From NCBI GenBank assembly GCA_017451665.1, contig JAFTNX010000168.1:1-7030 (forward strand): DNA of 7,030 bases, in the 5' to 3' direction. Each line of letters begins with the position of its first letter. The first letter of the stretch is position 1. Positions 5,535 through 7,030 of this stretch are shown here, one piece after another. A program made the position numbers and the translations under genes. The notes under the pieces were generated by a model that saw only the letters and a list, made by a program, of their open reading frames with translations, did not search any database and had not been told where the DNA came from. Source of the DNA: Oscillospiraceae bacterium (GTDB lineage Bacteria; Bacillota; Clostridia; Oscillospirales; Ruminococcaceae).

Positions 5535-7030
5535 CTATTCATTTTTATAAATTTCCATAATTTTAAGTGCAGTTTTTATTCCGTCAACTGCCGACGACAT
5601 AATTCCACCAGCATACCCGGCACCCTCGCCACAAGGGTAAAGATTTGAAACTGAGATTGACGTTCCGTTTTCGTTTCTGGTGATTTTTACAGGGCTTGAA
5701 GTTCTTGTTTCAGGGGCAGTAAGCACAGCGCCCTTATCCTTAAAGCAAGCCATTTTACTTCCGAAATTTCTCAGTCCGATTTTCATCATATCGGTAACAA
5801 ATTCAGGGAAAATGCCCTCAACTCCACAATAGGAAACACCCCTTGAGCAGGTAGGTTTAACGGAGAATTTACCACTTCCCTCGCCCATAAAGTCCCCCAC
5901 TTTAACAGCAGGTGAAGTATAGGAATTTGTTTTATTATAAGCATTCTGCTCGATTTTTCTTGCAAAATACATTCCGTCAAGAGGGTTATTCCCAAAGTCA
6001 TCAGGTGACACTGACACAACAACAGCTGAATTTGCGTTTTCCCCATCTCGAGCAAACTCGCTCATTCCGTTTGTTACAATTCCACCCTTTTCACTTGAAG
6101 AAGATACCACATATCCGCCAGGGCACATACAGAAAGTATAACACGCCCTGCCCTTTTTATCACGGTATGAAAGCTGATATTCGCCTTTTGGAAGGTAGGG
6201 GTTTCCTGCCTGCTTACCATAAAGTGAAAAGTCAACATCAGACTGTCTGTGTTCAATTCGCATTCCCACAGAAAAAGGCTTTGGCTCCATAAAAACGCCT
6301 TTTTCAAGTAGCATTTCAAAGGTATCTCTGGCCGAATGTCCCACAGCAAGCACCACAGCTGACGCAGGGATTTCCGTACCGTTAGCCACAACCTTTTTAA
6401 CTCTGCCGTCAGAAATCTGCAAATCCTCAAGCTTGGTTAAAAATCTTATTTCGCCACCCAGAGAAATTATTCTTTCCCTGATATTTTTAACTATCTCACG
6501 AAGCTTATCTGTGCCGACGTGGGGTTTTGCCTTAAACAAAATCTCCTCAGGTGCGCCGAATTCACAGAATTTTTCAAGCACATATCTACAAAGCGGGTCT
6601 TTAATTCTGGTGGTAAGCTTTCCGTCTGAAAAAGTACCTGCACCACCCTCACCAAACTGCACATTGGTTTCTTCGTCAAGGTCGTTGCCATTCCAGAAAG
6701 AGTTAACCTTTTCAGTTCTGTTCTGAACGTTATCGCCTCTTTCCAGAACAATCGGCTTATAACCATACTCAGCAAGCACAAGTCCACAAAACATCCCCGC
6801 AGGGCCAAAACCCGTTACAACAACACGTCCGTCAGGTTTTACATTGCCGAAAGTAGGGTCAAGCGTCTGGTTTTCAACGTATTTAAGTGAAGAATACTTT
6901 TCGCAAAGTTCTTTTTCCTTATCCTTATCAAAAAGCTCAACATAAACCGTATGAACAAAATGGATATTATCTCTCTTTCTTGCGTCAAGAGAAGTTTTAT
7001 GAATTTCACAGCGTTTTATTTTATCCCTCA
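5535..7030 (-). CDS. FAD-dependent dehydrogenase, COG2509 / HI0933-like (5' end beyond the window)
   Basis: The minus-strand reading frame is open from the right edge to a TAG at 5537-5535, giving 497 residues. The start is outside the window; family length (about 530) suggests some 30 residues are missing. The N-terminal part has IHKTSLDARKRDNIHFVHTV (9-28), typical of this family's leading domain. VVTGFGPAG (70-78) is the dinucleotide-binding GxGxxG loop, and the ERG near 96-98 ends the second strand. NVQFGEGGAGTFSDGKLTTR (122-141) is the characteristic FAD-contacting segment, and the C-terminal YPCGEGAGYAGGIMSSAVDG closes the FAD site. The protein probably binds FAD; the electron donor and substrate are not known for most of the family. 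The first in-frame ATG (6794) falls immediately after the GxGxxG loop and so cannot be the true start. The aldo/keto reductase gene follows 14 bases downstream. Confidence 0.93.
   Translation of the reverse strand, partial: RDKIKRCEIHKTSLDARKRDNIHFVHTVYVELFDKDKEKELCEKYSSLKYVENQTLDPTFGNVKPDGRVVVTGFGPAGMFCGLVLAEYGYKPIVLERGDNVQNRTEKVNSFWNGNDLDEETNVQFGEGGAGTFSDGKLTTRIKDPLCRYVLEKFCEFGAPEEILFKAKPHVGTDKLREIVKNIRERIISLGGEIRFLTKLEDLQISDGRVKKVVANGTEIPASAVVLAVGHSARDTFEMLLEKGVFMEPKPFSVGMRIEHRQSDVDFSLYGKQAGNPYLPKGEYQLSYRDKKGRACYTFCMCPGGYVVSSSSEKGGIVTNGMSEFARDGENANSAVVVSVSPDDFGNNPLDGMYFARKIEQNAYNKTNSYTSPAVKVGDFMGEGSGKFSVKPTCSRGVSYCGVEGIFPEFVTDMMKIGLRNFGSKMACFKDKGAVLTAPETRTSSPVKITRNENGTSISVSNLYPCGEGAGYAGGIMSSAVDGIKTALKIMEIYKNE

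Noticed and set aside
5912..6292. Plus-strand open frame antisense to the FAD dehydrogenase
   Set aside because: It is fully covered by a strongly conserved coding sequence on the other strand and shows no motif or start signal.

Overview
The window looks like the chromosome of a low-GC Clostridia, most likely Oscillospiraceae (Ruminococcus-like). The support is indirect: the lysine- and aspartate-rich proteins, AGGA/AAGGG ribosome binding sites, hairpin-plus-T terminators, and the resemblance of the Mrp, MscL and YghZ-type proteins to Clostridia members, judged from memory. No phage, CRISPR or tRNA/rRNA gene is visible.

Left part (1-1637, + strand). The tail of an upstream gene, possibly a PqqD-like small protein, overlaps a soluble S24/S26-type (SipW-like) peptidase that starts at TTG. 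A nucleotidyltransferase of the 'lKG...R..DiD' family follows 16 bases later. The three reading frames are tightly packed and end at a strong terminator, so they form the end of an operon. Gene sets of this type (PqqD, peptidase, nucleotidyltransferase) occur in or near peptide-modification clusters. The part of the operon that would show what is modified lies outside the window.

Middle part (1638-4245, + strand). A membrane-anchored VanY-type D,D-carboxypeptidase (peptidoglycan trimming) has its own promoter candidate and a downstream hairpin. Next come an Mrp/Nbp35-type iron-sulfur carrier ATPase and the mechanosensitive channel MscL. These are housekeeping genes with no obvious common pathway.

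Intergenic element (4246-4530). Between the convergent mscL and aldo/keto reductase genes lies a roughly 267-base imperfect palindrome. Its two arms match each other over nearly their full length. It carries a central 17-bp perfect stem and one hairpin in each arm, and it is bounded by A- and T-tracts like a bidirectional terminator. It is the most unusual structure in the window.

Right part (4531-7030, - strand). A YghZ-like aldo/keto reductase sits 14 bases downstream of a large FAD-dependent dehydrogenase of the COG2509/HI0933-like type. The dehydrogenase runs off the right edge, so its true start is not in the window. The two were probably co-transcribed from a promoter beyond the window.

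Overall the protein-coding content is mostly ordinary. The parts worth following are the long palindrome and the peptidase/nucleotidyltransferase operon end.
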